DNA from: Betaproteobacteria bacterium Ga0077526 | GTDB taxonomy: Bacteria > Pseudomonadota > Gammaproteobacteria > Burkholderiales > Ga0077523 | Assembly: GCA_001464765.1 (NCBI GenBank) | Contig: LNDV01000027.1 | Span: 62,001-126,000, forward strand | Length of the DNA stretch: 64,000 nt | Direction of reading: 5' to 3' | In this document: positions 24,689 to 32,961 of the stretch, piece after piece | Layout: each line of letters opens with the position of its first letter | How positions within the stretch are numbered: position 1 is the first letter of the stretch | The notes under the pieces: generated by a model | What the model was told of the DNA's origin: nothing | Databases searched by the model: none | The model's input: the letters and a program-made list of their open reading frames with translations, nothing else | Made by a program: the position numbers and the translations under genes

Positions 24689-27196
24689 ATGACCGCCACC
24701 GATGACATGATGGTTCCGTTTCCGGGTGCCGGACAGGCGGTGGAATCGGTCGGTCCGGGCATCCTCCAGGCCTTCCTCGAAGCGGTCGGCCAGCCCATGG
24801 CGGCGCTCGACCTCGACGGCCGCATCCTCACCTGCAATGCGACGTTTCGCGATTCCGTCGCGGCGCTCTACGGCGTCACCGTCCAGACCGGCGCGTCCTT
24901 CCGCGATCTGCTGGGGTCCTCGGAAGAGAGCGAGCGCCTGACCGGCATCGTCGACCGGGCCCTCGCGGGAGAGTCCTTCACCGTAGAGATGGAACTCGGC
25001 GACCCCGCTTGCGGGCGGTCCCTTTTCACCATCCTCCTGGCGCCATTGCGCGACGAGAACGGCGCACTGAAGGGCGCCGCCTTTTCCGCGCAGGACATCA
25101 CCGAGCTCAAGCGCGAGCACATGCTGCTCATGGAGAGCGAGCGCCGCTTCCGGGATCTGGCGGCGAATGTGCCGGGCGTGATCTACGAGTGGGTCGAGCG
25201 CTCGGACGGCACCAGCGGGTTCCTGTGGGTGAGCCCGCGACTGGAGGAGCTGTTCCGCATCGACCGCAACCAGCTCGGGCAGCTGGGCGAGTTCATCCAT
25301 CCCGATGACCGCGAGCGCTGGCGTGCCTCCATCGAGGAGGCGAAGCGCCGCTCGGGGGTCTGGAACTTCGAGGGCCGGCTCCTCTATCCGGATGGTGCGA
25401 TCCGGTGGTGGCAGGGGATTTCCCGTCCGTCGCGCGTCACGGCGGACGAGATCGTGTTCAACGGGGTGATGCTCGACATCACCGATCGCAAGACGGCGGA
25501 GCAGGATCTCGTGCTCGCCGCCAAGGTCTTCGAGGGCAGCCGGGAAGGGGTGATGATCCTCGACGATCAGGCGCGGGTGCTCTCCGTGAACCGCGCCTTC
25601 ACCGCGATCACCGGATTTCGTGCGGACGAGGTACGCGGCACGCTGGCGTCGGTCTTCGATCCGAGCCGATACGACGACGAGTTCCTCGCAGCACTCTGGG
25701 CCGCGGCGGCGCGGGACGCCGGATGGGAAGGGGAGGTCTGGCTGCGGCGCCGGGACGAACTCGCGTTCCCCGCGCGTCTCCGCGTGGGCGTGGTGCGTGC
25801 CAACGACGAGAGAGTCACACAGTACTTCCTCATCTTCGAGGACATCTCCGAACGCAAGGCGCAGGAAGACCGCATCCGCCATCTGGCTCAGCACGATTTC
25901 CTCACGGGCCTGCCGAATCGCGCGCTGCTCGAAGACCGCCTGAAGCAGGCCGTTCCGCTCGCCCAGCGAAATGGCACCCGCCTTGGCGTGATGTTCCTCG
26001 ATCTCGATCGCTTCAAGATCATCAACGATTCGCTCGGTCACGAGACCGGCGACGGCCTGCTGAAGCAGGTCGCCCGCCGGCTGATCGGCTGCGTCCGCGC
26101 CGCGGATACCGTGAGTCGCCAGGGCGGTGACGAGTTCGTGATCCTCCTGCAGGACCTGGATACCGCGGAGCACGCGGCGTCGGTCGCGCGGAAGGTGCTG
26201 GAGGTTCTTGCCGAGCCCTTCGTGCTGGACGGGCTCACGCTGAACGTGACGCCATCGATGGGCATCGCGGTCTACCCCGACGACGGCCCGGACTTCCAGA
26301 CTCTGCTCAAGAACGCCGATGCCGCGATGTATCACGCGAAGTCTCTCGGACGGAACAACTTCCAGTTCTTCACGCCCGGCATCAACGCGCGCGTGCTCGA
26401 ACGCGTCGAGATCGAATCACGGCTCCGCGGCGCGCTGCAGGCGAATGAGTTGCGGCTGTGGTACCAGCCGCGCTTCGACGTGCGCACGCGGTCGATCACG
26501 GGCCTTGAGGCATTGCTGCGCTGGCCCGACGGCTCGGGGGGCTACATCGCGCCGGGCCGATTCATTCCTGTGGCGGAGGACTCCGGCCTCATCGTGACCC
26601 TGGGCGACTGGGTCCTCGACGAACTCGGTCGACATCTGCGCGCCTGGCGCGATGAACGAGTCCCGGTGGTGCCGGTGTCGGCCAATGTTTCCGCGGCCCA
26701 GTTCCGCCAGCGCGGGCTGGCGCAGCGCATCGCGGCGGCGGTCGACCCGAGCGTGCTGGACAACCGCCTGGTGACGCTCGACATTCCCGAGGTCTCGCTC
26801 ATGCAGGACCCCGATGCCGCGCGCTTGGCGCTGGCCGAACTGCACGATCTGGGCATCCGCCTGGCGGTGGACGACTTCGGGACCGGATTTTCTTCCCTGG
26901 CGCATCTGAAGCGATTGCCCATCGACTGCCTGAAGATCGACCGCTCGCTGGTGCACGGTGTACCCGAGGACGACGACGCCGCCCAGATCGCGCTGGCAAT
27001 CATCGGGCTTGCACGGTCATTGGGATTGCGGACGCTTGCGGAGGGGGTGGAGACCCGGGAACAGCTGGAGTTCTTCCGGTACCACGGATGCAACGAGGCT
27101 CAGGGATTTCTGCTGGCGCAGCCGATGCCGGCCGAGGCTGTACCGGCGTGGCTCACGAGTTTCGCCGGCGCGGCAGCGGGGGCGCCCCGCTGGTAG
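24689..27196 (+). CDS. Soluble PAS/GGDEF/EAL protein with altered EAL residue
   Basis: About 835 aa from the ATG at 24689; the longer ORF to 24428 runs through the phasin promoter and start. Three PAS domains (~25-145, ~150-280, ~285-405) are followed by GGDEF (RQGGDEFVILL near residue 483) and EAL (~585-815). There are no membrane spans. The GGDEF motif is intact. In the EAL domain GLEALLRW, ANVSAAQFR, AVDDFGTG, CLKIDRS, AEGVET and GCNEAQG are retained. The usual ExTE motif, however, reads DIPE (LDIPEVSLM, coding around 26777-26791), replacing a metal-ligand Glu by Asp. Phosphodiesterase activity may be reduced. It is divergent from the phasin gene. Confidence 0.93.
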   Translation: MTATDDMMVPFPGAGQAVESVGPGILQAFLEAVGQPMAALDLDGRILTCNATFRDSVAALYGVTVQTGASFRDLLGSSEESERLTGIVDRALAGESFTVEMELGDPACGRSLFTILLAPLRDENGALKGAAFSAQDITELKREHMLLMESERRFRDLAANVPGVIYEWVERSDGTSGFLWVSPRLEELFRIDRNQLGQLGEFIHPDDRERWRASIEEAKRRSGVWNFEGRLLYPDGAIRWWQGISRPSRVTADEIVFNGVMLDITDRKTAEQDLVLAAKVFEGSREGVMILDDQARVLSVNRAFTAITGFRADEVRGTLASVFDPSRYDDEFLAALWAAAARDAGWEGEVWLRRRDELAFPARLRVGVVRANDERVTQYFLIFEDISERKAQEDRIRHLAQHDFLTGLPNRALLEDRLKQAVPLAQRNGTRLGVMFLDLDRFKIINDSLGHETGDGLLKQVARRLIGCVRAADTVSRQGGDEFVILLQDLDTAEHAASVARKVLEVLAEPFVLDGLTLNVTPSMGIAVYPDDGPDFQTLLKNADAAMYHAKSLGRNNFQFFTPGINARVLERVEIESRLRGALQANELRLWYQPRFDVRTRSITGLEALLRWPDGSGGYIAPGRFIPVAEDSGLIVTLGDWVLDELGRHLRAWRDERVPVVPVSANVSAAQFRQRGLAQRIAAAVDPSVLDNRLVTLDIPEVSLMQDPDAARLALAELHDLGIRLAVDDFGTGFSSLAHLKRLPIDCLKIDRSLVHGVPEDDDAAQIALAIIGLARSLGLRTLAEGVETREQLEFFRYHGCNEAQGFLLAQPMPAEAVPAWLTSFAGAAAGAPRW

Positions 27197-27250
27197 CGCA
27201 CGGACGGAACCCCGCGCTACTGGCGCGCGAAGGCTCCGCCCGGTATCACG

Positions 27251-28438
27251 TTACAGTCTTTCGAAGATCGCGGCGATGCCCTGTCCGCCACCGATGCACA
27301 TGGTGACCAGCGCGTAGCGACCGCCGATGCGTTCGAGTTCGTGGATGGCCTTCACCGCGAGAATGCAGCCGGTCGCCCCGATCGGGTGGCCGAGCGCGAT
27401 CGCACCGCCATTCGGGTTGGTGCGGGCCGGATCGAAGCCGAGATCCTTCGCGACTGCGCAGGCCTGCGCGGCGAACGCTTCGTTCGATTCGATCACGTCC
27501 ATCTGCGCCACGGTGAGTCCGGCGCGGGCCATCGCCGACTTGACGGCCGGTACCGGACCGATTCCCATGATCTGCGGGTCCACACCTGCGTGGCCGTAGG
27601 CAACAAGTCGGGCTCTTGGCTTGCAGCCTTTCTTCTCGGCAGTCGCGCGGTCCATCAGCACGATGGCGGCCGCGGCATCGTTGAGGCCCGAGGCATTGCC
27701 CGCCGTCACGGTGCCGTCCTTCTGGAAGACCGCGCGCAGCTTCGCCATGTCGGCGGCTGTCGCTTCGCCGCGGACGTGCTCGTCCGTGTCGAAGACGACG
27801 GTACCCTTCTTGCTCTTCAGTTCGACCGGCAGGATCTGCGACTTGAAGCGCCCGTCGGCGATCGCTGCCGCCGCACGCCGGTGACTCTCCACCGCGAATT
27901 CGTCCTGCAGTTCCCGCGACAGTGACCAGCGCGCAGCGATGCGCTCCGCCGTGATGCCCATGTGCTGCTTGTCGAAAGGATCCGACAGTGCGCCTGTCAT
28001 CCAGTCGATGAGCGGTTCGTCTCCCATGCGCTGACCCCAGCGGGCCGCAGGCATCACGTAGTTGGAGCGGCTCATGTTCTCCGCGCCACCGGCGAGGGCG
28101 ACATCCGTGTCGCCCAGCAGAATCGTCTGCGCCGCCGTCACGATCGCCTGCAGGCCGCTGCCGCACAGCCGGTTGAGCGTGAGGGCCGGTGTTTCCTGCG
28201 GAATGCCACCGTTCATCGCGCACACGCGCGAGAGGTACATGTCCTTCACTTCGGTCTGGATCACGTTGCCGAACACGACGTGACCGATGTCCGCCGGCTG
28301 CACACCAGCCCGCGCAATCGCTTCGCGCGTGACCATGGCACCGAGCTCCGTCGGGGAAAGATCCTTGAGGGCGCCACCGAAGTCGCCGATGGCGGTGCGA
28401 ACGCCGCTCACGACGACCACTTCTCTGTTCTGGTTCAT
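27251..28438 (-). CDS. Thiolase (acetyl-CoA C-acyltransferase), second copy
   Basis: 395 aa from the ATG at 28438, preceded by GGAG at good distance; the ORF extension upstream overlaps the first thiolase. Catalytic cysteine about C92 (LNRLCGSGLQA), the His/Cys regions GHPIGATGC and CIGGGQGIA, and the substrate loop [11 protein letters not shown] are all intact. It catalyses reversible Claisen condensation of acyl-CoAs. It follows another thiolase by 37 bp on the same strand. One of the pair probably makes acetoacetyl-CoA (PhaA role), the other could prefer longer acyl groups (BktB-like) or beta-oxidation; the sequence alone does not separate them. Confidence 0.93.
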   Translation of the reverse strand: MNQNREVVVVSGVRTAIGDFGGALKDLSPTELGAMVTREAIARAGVQPADIGHVVFGNVIQTEVKDMYLSRVCAMNGGIPQETPALTLNRLCGSGLQAIVTAAQTILLGDTDVALAGGAENMSRSNYVMPAARWGQRMGDEPLIDWMTGALSDPFDKQHMGITAERIAARWSLSRELQDEFAVESHRRAAAAIADGRFKSQILPVELKSKKGTVVFDTDEHVRGEATAADMAKLRAVFQKDGTVTAGNASGLNDAAAAIVLMDRATAEKKGCKPRARLVAYGHAGVDPQIMGIGPVPAVKSAMARAGLTVAQMDVIESNEAFAAQACAVAKDLGFDPARTNPNGGAIALGHPIGATGCILAVKAIHELERIGGRYALVTMCIGGGQGIAAIFERL

Positions 28439-28475
28439 GCTGATCGACTCCGGATTCGGGTGAGAGGGAGAACGC

Positions 28476-29654
28476 TCAGCGTTCCACGGCGAGGGCCACG
28501 CCCATGCCGCCACCGATGCAAAGGCTCGCGAGGCCCTTCTTCGCGTCGCGCCGGATCATCTCGTGCAGCAGTGTGACGAGGATGCGGCAGCCGCTTGCGC
28601 CGATCGGGTGACCGATGGCGATCGCGCCGCCGTTCACGTTGACCTTGCCCGTGTCCCAGCCCATGTCACGGTTCACGGCGATCGCCTGCGCGGCGAACGC
28701 TTCGTTGATCTCCATCAGATCGAGGTCCTTCGCAGTCCAGCCGGCCTTCGAGAGACACAGCTGGCTGGCCGGCACAGGGCCCATTCCCATGAACTTCGGA
28801 TCGACGCCGGCGGACGAGTAGGCGCGGATCTTCGCGAGGGGTTTCAGTCCGAGGTCCGCGGCGGTGCGGGCAGACATCATCATCACGGCGGCCGCGCCGT
28901 CGTTGATGCCTGACGCGTTGCCTGCTGTGACGGAGCCTTCCTTGTCGAACGCGGGACGCAGGCCGGCGAGGGCTTCGGCCGTGGTACCAGGCTTCACGTA
29001 CTCGTCGGAATCGAACACGACCGGCGGGCCCTTGCGCTGCGGAATCTCGACGCCGACGATCTCGTCCTTGAAGCGCCCGGCCTTCTGCGCGGCCTCCGCC
29101 TTCTGCTGGGAGTTGGCTGCGAAGGCGTCCTGCTCTTCGCGCGTGACGCCCCACTTCTTCGCGACGTTCTCGGCGGTGATGCCCATGTGGTACTGGTTGA
29201 ACACGTCCCACAGGCCGTCGACGATCATGGAGTCGACGAGCTTGGTGTCACCCATGCGGAAGCCGTCGCGCGAGTTCATGAGAACGTGCGGCGAGGCGCT
29301 CATGTTTTCCTGGCCGCCAGCGATCACGATCTGCGCGTCACCCGCCTTGATGGCCTGCGCGGCGAGATGGGTCGCCTTGAGGCCGGAGCCGCACACCTTG
29401 TTGATGGTCATGGCGGGCACCATGTCCGGCAGGCCCGCGTAGATCGACGCCTGGCGCGCCGGGTTCTGACCGGAGGCGGCGGTCAGCACCTGTCCGAGCA
29501 GCACTTCACTGATCATGTCGGCCTTGACGCCGGTGCGTTCCAGCAGCGCCTTGATCACCACTGCGCCGAGCTGCGGCGCCGCCGTCTTGGCGAGCGATCC
29601 GCCGAACTTGCCGACCGCCGTCCGAACGGCGCCCACGATAACGACATCATCCAT
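28476..29654 (-). CDS. phaA: Acetyl-CoA acetyltransferase, PhaA/AtoB type
   Basis: 392 aa with AAAGGAG about 10 nt before the ATG. Biosynthetic-thiolase features: [17 protein letters not shown], active-site Cys about 88 ([11 protein letters not shown]), [20 protein letters not shown] and [11 protein letters not shown]. Length and motifs match the enzyme that condenses two acetyl-CoA for polyhydroxybutyrate or ketone-body metabolism. phaB and phaC are not in the window, but a phasin lies about 4 kb away. It is the first gene of a two-thiolase unit, with a candidate sigma-70 promoter 117 bp upstream. Confidence 0.92.
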   Translation of the reverse strand: MDDVVIVGAVRTAVGKFGGSLAKTAAPQLGAVVIKALLERTGVKADMISEVLLGQVLTAASGQNPARQASIYAGLPDMVPAMTINKVCGSGLKATHLAAQAIKAGDAQIVIAGGQENMSASPHVLMNSRDGFRMGDTKLVDSMIVDGLWDVFNQYHMGITAENVAKKWGVTREEQDAFAANSQQKAEAAQKAGRFKDEIVGVEIPQRKGPPVVFDSDEYVKPGTTAEALAGLRPAFDKEGSVTAGNASGINDGAAAVMMMSARTAADLGLKPLAKIRAYSSAGVDPKFMGMGPVPASQLCLSKAGWTAKDLDLMEINEAFAAQAIAVNRDMGWDTGKVNVNGGAIAIGHPIGASGCRILVTLLHEMIRRDAKKGLASLCIGGGMGVALAVER

Positions 29655-29770
29655 GACTGTGCTCTCCTTTGAGGAAGCTCTGATCCACTCGTGCGCCGCC
29701 GCCTGAGCCTCGAGGCCGGGGGTCGCCGAAAGTCCTGCCGGTGCTGCGCTGCAAAAGCTCCGAACTGGCT

Positions 29771-29800
29771 AGTCTACGCGCCTGAAAAGGACGCTGTCGA
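29771..29800 (-). promoter_or_regulatory. Candidate sigma-70 promoter of the thiolase pair
   Basis: Read on the minus strand, TCGACA (29800-29795) and TAGACT (29776-29771) are separated by 18 bp, matching the -35 and -10 consensus at 5/6 and 4/6 positions. It lies 117 bp before the first thiolase start. The rest of the 238-bp gap shows no gene. Confidence 0.4.
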
Positions 29801-29892
29801 GACGGGGTTGCTGCGATACAACATGTCGTTCCAGCGGGTTTGGCGGTTTGTCCGAGGAAGATCTGTGCCGGTCCCGCGGGCCTTCTGTGGGA

Positions 29893-30288
29893 TCAATCCT
29901 CGCCGTCCTGGATCCGGTCCATCTCCCGGCGGACCTTCTTCGTGGGCCGTCCCTTGTGCAGCGGATTGGTCGGGCGTGACGCGCGGATCTGCTCGACCAG
30001 CAGTGCCCGGGCTTCCCGGCTGGCCTCAGCCTCCCGGTAGAGCTTCTGCGCCTCGGGCGCCGGCCCGCGACGGTCGGAAAGCCCTTCGACCGTGATGGAC
30101 CAGGCGTAGGGGCCGATGCGGATCGACAACTCGTCGCCGACCTTCACGGGGCGGGACGGCTTCACGCGTTCGCCGCCGACCAGGATCTTGCCGCCTTCGA
30201 CGGCGGTCGTGGCGAGGGAGCGGGTCTTGAAGAAGCGGGCCGCCCACAGCCATTTGTCGATCCTGATCTTGCCGCTGTCTTCAGTCAT
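29893..30288 (-). CDS. hslR: S4-domain RNA-binding protein, Hsp15/HslR type
   Basis: 131 aa from the ATG at 30288 (MTEDSGKIRIDKWLWAARFF). The S4 fold is clear: RIDKWLWAARFFKTRSLATTAVEGGKILVGG then VKPSRPVKVGDELSI. The C-terminal tail is charged (NPLHKGRPTKKVRREMDRI), as in Hsp15, which binds stalled 50S-nascent chain complexes. It lies behind hslO on the same strand, the usual heat-shock pairing. Its first ~13 codons and ~20 bp of leader exist as a second copy 128 bp upstream (30377-30437), in the gap between hslO and hslR. Confidence 0.93.
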   Translation of the reverse strand: MTEDSGKIRIDKWLWAARFFKTRSLATTAVEGGKILVGGERVKPSRPVKVGDELSIRIGPYAWSITVEGLSDRRGPAPEAQKLYREAEASREARALLVEQIRASRPTNPLHKGRPTKKVRREMDRIQDGED

Positions 30289-30416
30289 GGCTGCAACGAC
30301 CTCGAGGGGCGGCCCTCCTGCGCGACTCCCCGCCCCAGGCCGCAGGCGGCCGCCGAGTCCGTCGCGCCCGCCCTCCACCACTTGTCGATCCTGATCTTGC
30401 CCGCGTCGTCAGTCAT
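30285..30416 (-). pseudogene. Truncated duplicate of the hslR 5' end (about 43-codon ORF)
   Basis: An ATG at 30416 opens MTDDAGKIRIDKWW, nearly identical to the hslR start MTEDSGKIRIDKWL. Both copies share the leader GAGGTC-TTGCAGCC (one base apart in the middle). After about 13 codons the similarity stops, and the frame continues with unrelated Gly/Ala/Arg-rich residues to a TGA that overlaps the true hslR ATG (CCATGA). It is either a remnant of a partial tandem duplication or, because of that overlap, a translated leader that could couple to hslR. I favour the remnant reading, with moderate certainty. Confidence 0.6.
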
Positions 30417-30440
30417 GGCTGCAAAGACCTCGAGCGGCGT

Positions 30441-31310
30441 TCAGTGCCGCGTCGATTCCGCCCGCGTCTGGATCTCGGCGGCGAAGACCTGTTCGGCGTC
30501 CACCGGATCGAAGACATAGCGCTTGCGGCAGAACTCGCAGGTGACTTCCACGGAACCACGCTCGGCGACGATGGATCGGACCTCGTCCGGTCCGAGCGAG
30601 CGGAGCATGCCGGTGACCCGTTCGCGGGAACACGAGCAGCGGAACGACAGCGGTGAGGCTTCGAACACCCGCAGATCGTCCTCGTGAAAAAGCCGGCGCA
30701 GGATCTCGCGGCTGGGGAGTTTCAGCAGTTCCTCGCTACGGATCGTGCCGCCGAGCAGCGACACGCGGTTCCAGTTGTCAGCGTCGGCATCCTGTTCGCC
30801 GGGAATCTTCTGGAGCAGCAGACCGCCCGCGAGATGATCATCTGCCGCGAGCCACAGACGCGACTCGAGCTGCTCGGACGTCGCCATGTAGTGTTCGAGC
30901 ACGCTCGCGACGGAATCCCCGTTGAGGTCGACGATGCCCTGGTAGGACTGCCCGCCATCCCGCGGTACCAGCGTGATCACGAAGCGCCCGGCTCCGAGCA
31001 ACGTCCGCAATGGCGCGTCGGGCAGTTCGCCGTCCCAAGTTGCCGTGGCGCGCAGCGTGCCTTCGCTGGTGACTTCAACCACGATCAGCTTTACCGGGCC
31101 GCTGCCCTGCATCTGCATCACGAGCGAGCCTTCGAACTTGAGCGTGGCCGACAGCAGGGCGCCCGCGGCCATCAGTTCTCCAAGCACTGTGCGCAACGGC
31201 TGCGGATAGTCGTGGCGCTCCAGCACCGCGCGCCAGGTGGCGTCGAGCCGGACCAGGTGGCCGCGCACGGGCATGTTCTCGAACAGGAATCGTTGCAGCG
31301 AATCGCTCAT
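30441..31310 (-). CDS. hslO: Redox-regulated chaperone Hsp33
   Basis: 289 aa. The C-terminal redox switch is intact: FRCSCSRERV gives the CxC pair and VTCEFCRKRYVF the CxxC pair, together binding zinc in the reduced, inactive state. Other family segments are RGHLVRLDATWRAVL, GELMAAGALLSATLKFEGSLVMQMQGSGPVKL and LSLL-type loops. Oxidative unfolding activates the holdase function. It lies 13 bp after an acyl-CoA ligase gene and before hslR, all on the same strand, so it may be read from an upstream promoter as well. Confidence 0.96.
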   Translation of the reverse strand: MSDSLQRFLFENMPVRGHLVRLDATWRAVLERHDYPQPLRTVLGELMAAGALLSATLKFEGSLVMQMQGSGPVKLIVVEVTSEGTLRATATWDGELPDAPLRTLLGAGRFVITLVPRDGGQSYQGIVDLNGDSVASVLEHYMATSEQLESRLWLAADDHLAGGLLLQKIPGEQDADADNWNRVSLLGGTIRSEELLKLPSREILRRLFHEDDLRVFEASPLSFRCSCSRERVTGMLRSLGPDEVRSIVAERGSVEVTCEFCRKRYVFDPVDAEQVFAAEIQTRAESTRH

Positions 31311-31323
31311 GGGGGACGGCTCT

Positions 31324-32961
31324 TCAGGATGCTTCGCGCAGGACCTTGCGCTGAACCTTGCCCGAAGTGGTCAGGGGCAGGGTCGGAACGAATTCGAACA
31401 GCTTCGGGCACTGATAGGGGGCGAGGCGGGCACGCACGTGGTCCTGGAGTTCGCGCTCCAGTTCGGGTGTGCCGCTTCGGTCCGGAACCAGCACGACGAA
31501 GGCCTTGATCAGATGCCCGCGCGTGGGATCGGGCACGCCGACGACGGCCGCGTTGACGACAGCGGCGTGCTGAACGAGACAGTTCTCGATCTCCGCGGGG
31601 CCGATGCGATAGCCGGAGCTCTTGATCACGTCGTCGGTGCGACCCCGGTACCAGTAGTAGCCGTCCTCGTCGCGTTCGGCGAGATCGCCCGTCCGCGCCC
31701 ACGGGCCGGTGTACTTCTCGCGGGTCGCATCGTCGCGGTTCCAGTAGCCGAGGAACATCACCGGGTCGCCCTCGGCATGCACGGCGATCTCGCCGAGCTG
31801 GCCGTCGCCGACAGGATGGCCCTCTTCATCGAGGAGCGCGATGCGATGCCCCGGATACGGACGGCCTACGGCGCCAGGCCTGGGCGCGAACACGCGGGCG
31901 CAACCGCCGATCACGTAGTTCGCTTCCGTCTGACCGAAGATCTCGTTGATGGTGACACCGAGTTCGTCCCGCACCCAGGTCATGAGCGTTTCGCCCACGG
32001 CTTCGCCGCCGCTCATCATCGTGCGCAGATCGAGGTCGAAGCGCTCCCGCGGACGCGGGATCTCCTTCATCATCAGCTTGAGCGCGGTCGGAAACAGGAA
32101 GGCGTTGCGCACGCCGTACTTCTGCATCAGCCAGCAGGCCTTCTCGGGATCGAAGCGTCCGCGATGCGCGAGGATCGGCATGCCGAAGTGCCATGTGGGC
32201 AGCAGCGCATCGAACAGTCCGCCGGTCCACGCCCAGTCGGCGGGCGACCAGAACATGTCGCGCTGCTCGGGGAAGAAGTCATGGGAACAGCAGAAGCCCG
32301 ACAGGTTGCCGATCAGCGTGCGATGGGGAATGAGCGCGCCTTTCGGTGAACCGGTGGTGCCGCTCGTGTAGATGATGAGCGCCGGGTCGTCCGCTCGAGT
32401 GTCCACGCACGTGAAGCGCGACGATGCGTTGGCCAGCAGCGAGTCCCACGGCAGCACGCCGGATTCCCTGGCGCCCGCCACGCCGATGATGTGCCGCAGG
32501 TCCGGCAGGCGATCGCGGGCGGCGAGAACGGCCGGAAGGGAAGCATCGTCCACGACCACGGCGCGGGAACCGGAATCCCGCAGGCGGAATTCCATCGCAT
32601 CCGGGCCGAACAGGTGCGACAGCGGCACGAGGATCACGCCCATCTGATAGCAGGCGACGTGCACGATCGCGGTTTCCGGACGCTGTGGCAGCACCAGGGC
32701 CACGCGATCCCCTGCCCGGCAGCCGAGGGCCGCGAGCGCGTTGCTGAGCCGGTTGGCCTGCTGCTGGAGATCCCAGAACGTGTACGCGCCGGTGGTCCCG
32801 TCGTCGTCCTCGAAGTAGAGGGCGAAGCGCTGGCGTTCCAGCGCATGGCGTCCGCACACATCCCACCCGATGTTGAAGCGCTCGGGCACCGACCAGCGGA
32901 ACTCGCGGACGAGCTGATCGTAGTCGCGGGCGTCGCGCGGCAGGTGCATCACGTCGGTCAT
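31324..32961 (-). CDS. AMP-forming acyl-CoA synthetase, medium-chain/acetyl-CoA synthetase-like
   Basis: 545 aa. ATP-binding P-loop IIYTSGTTGSPKGALIPH, adenylation motifs FGQTEANYVIGG, ARTGDLAERDEDGYYWYRGRTDDVIKSSGYRIGPAEIE, and the catalytic lysine near the C-terminus in TTSGKVQRKVLRE. The tryptophan-rich SPADWAWTGGLFDALLPTWHFG places it among ACSM/acetyl-CoA-synthetase-like enzymes acting on short or medium carboxylic acids. GGGAGG precedes the start, and its ATG overlaps the stop of the glycosyltransferase gene (ATGA). The natural acid is unknown. Confidence 0.93.
   Translation of the reverse strand: MTDVMHLPRDARDYDQLVREFRWSVPERFNIGWDVCGRHALERQRFALYFEDDDGTTGAYTFWDLQQQANRLSNALAALGCRAGDRVALVLPQRPETAIVHVACYQMGVILVPLSHLFGPDAMEFRLRDSGSRAVVVDDASLPAVLAARDRLPDLRHIIGVAGARESGVLPWDSLLANASSRFTCVDTRADDPALIIYTSGTTGSPKGALIPHRTLIGNLSGFCCSHDFFPEQRDMFWSPADWAWTGGLFDALLPTWHFGMPILAHRGRFDPEKACWLMQKYGVRNAFLFPTALKLMMKEIPRPRERFDLDLRTMMSGGEAVGETLMTWVRDELGVTINEIFGQTEANYVIGGCARVFAPRPGAVGRPYPGHRIALLDEEGHPVGDGQLGEIAVHAEGDPVMFLGYWNRDDATREKYTGPWARTGDLAERDEDGYYWYRGRTDDVIKSSGYRIGPAEIENCLVQHAAVVNAAVVGVPDPTRGHLIKAFVVLVPDRSGTPELERELQDHVRARLAPYQCPKLFEFVPTLPLTTSGKVQRKVLREAS

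Noticed and set aside
24617..26335. 572-codon minus-strand ORF opposite the second GGDEF/EAL gene
   Set aside because: Antisense shadow of the PAS/GGDEF coding sequence; composition is dominated by His, Arg and Glu complement patterns.
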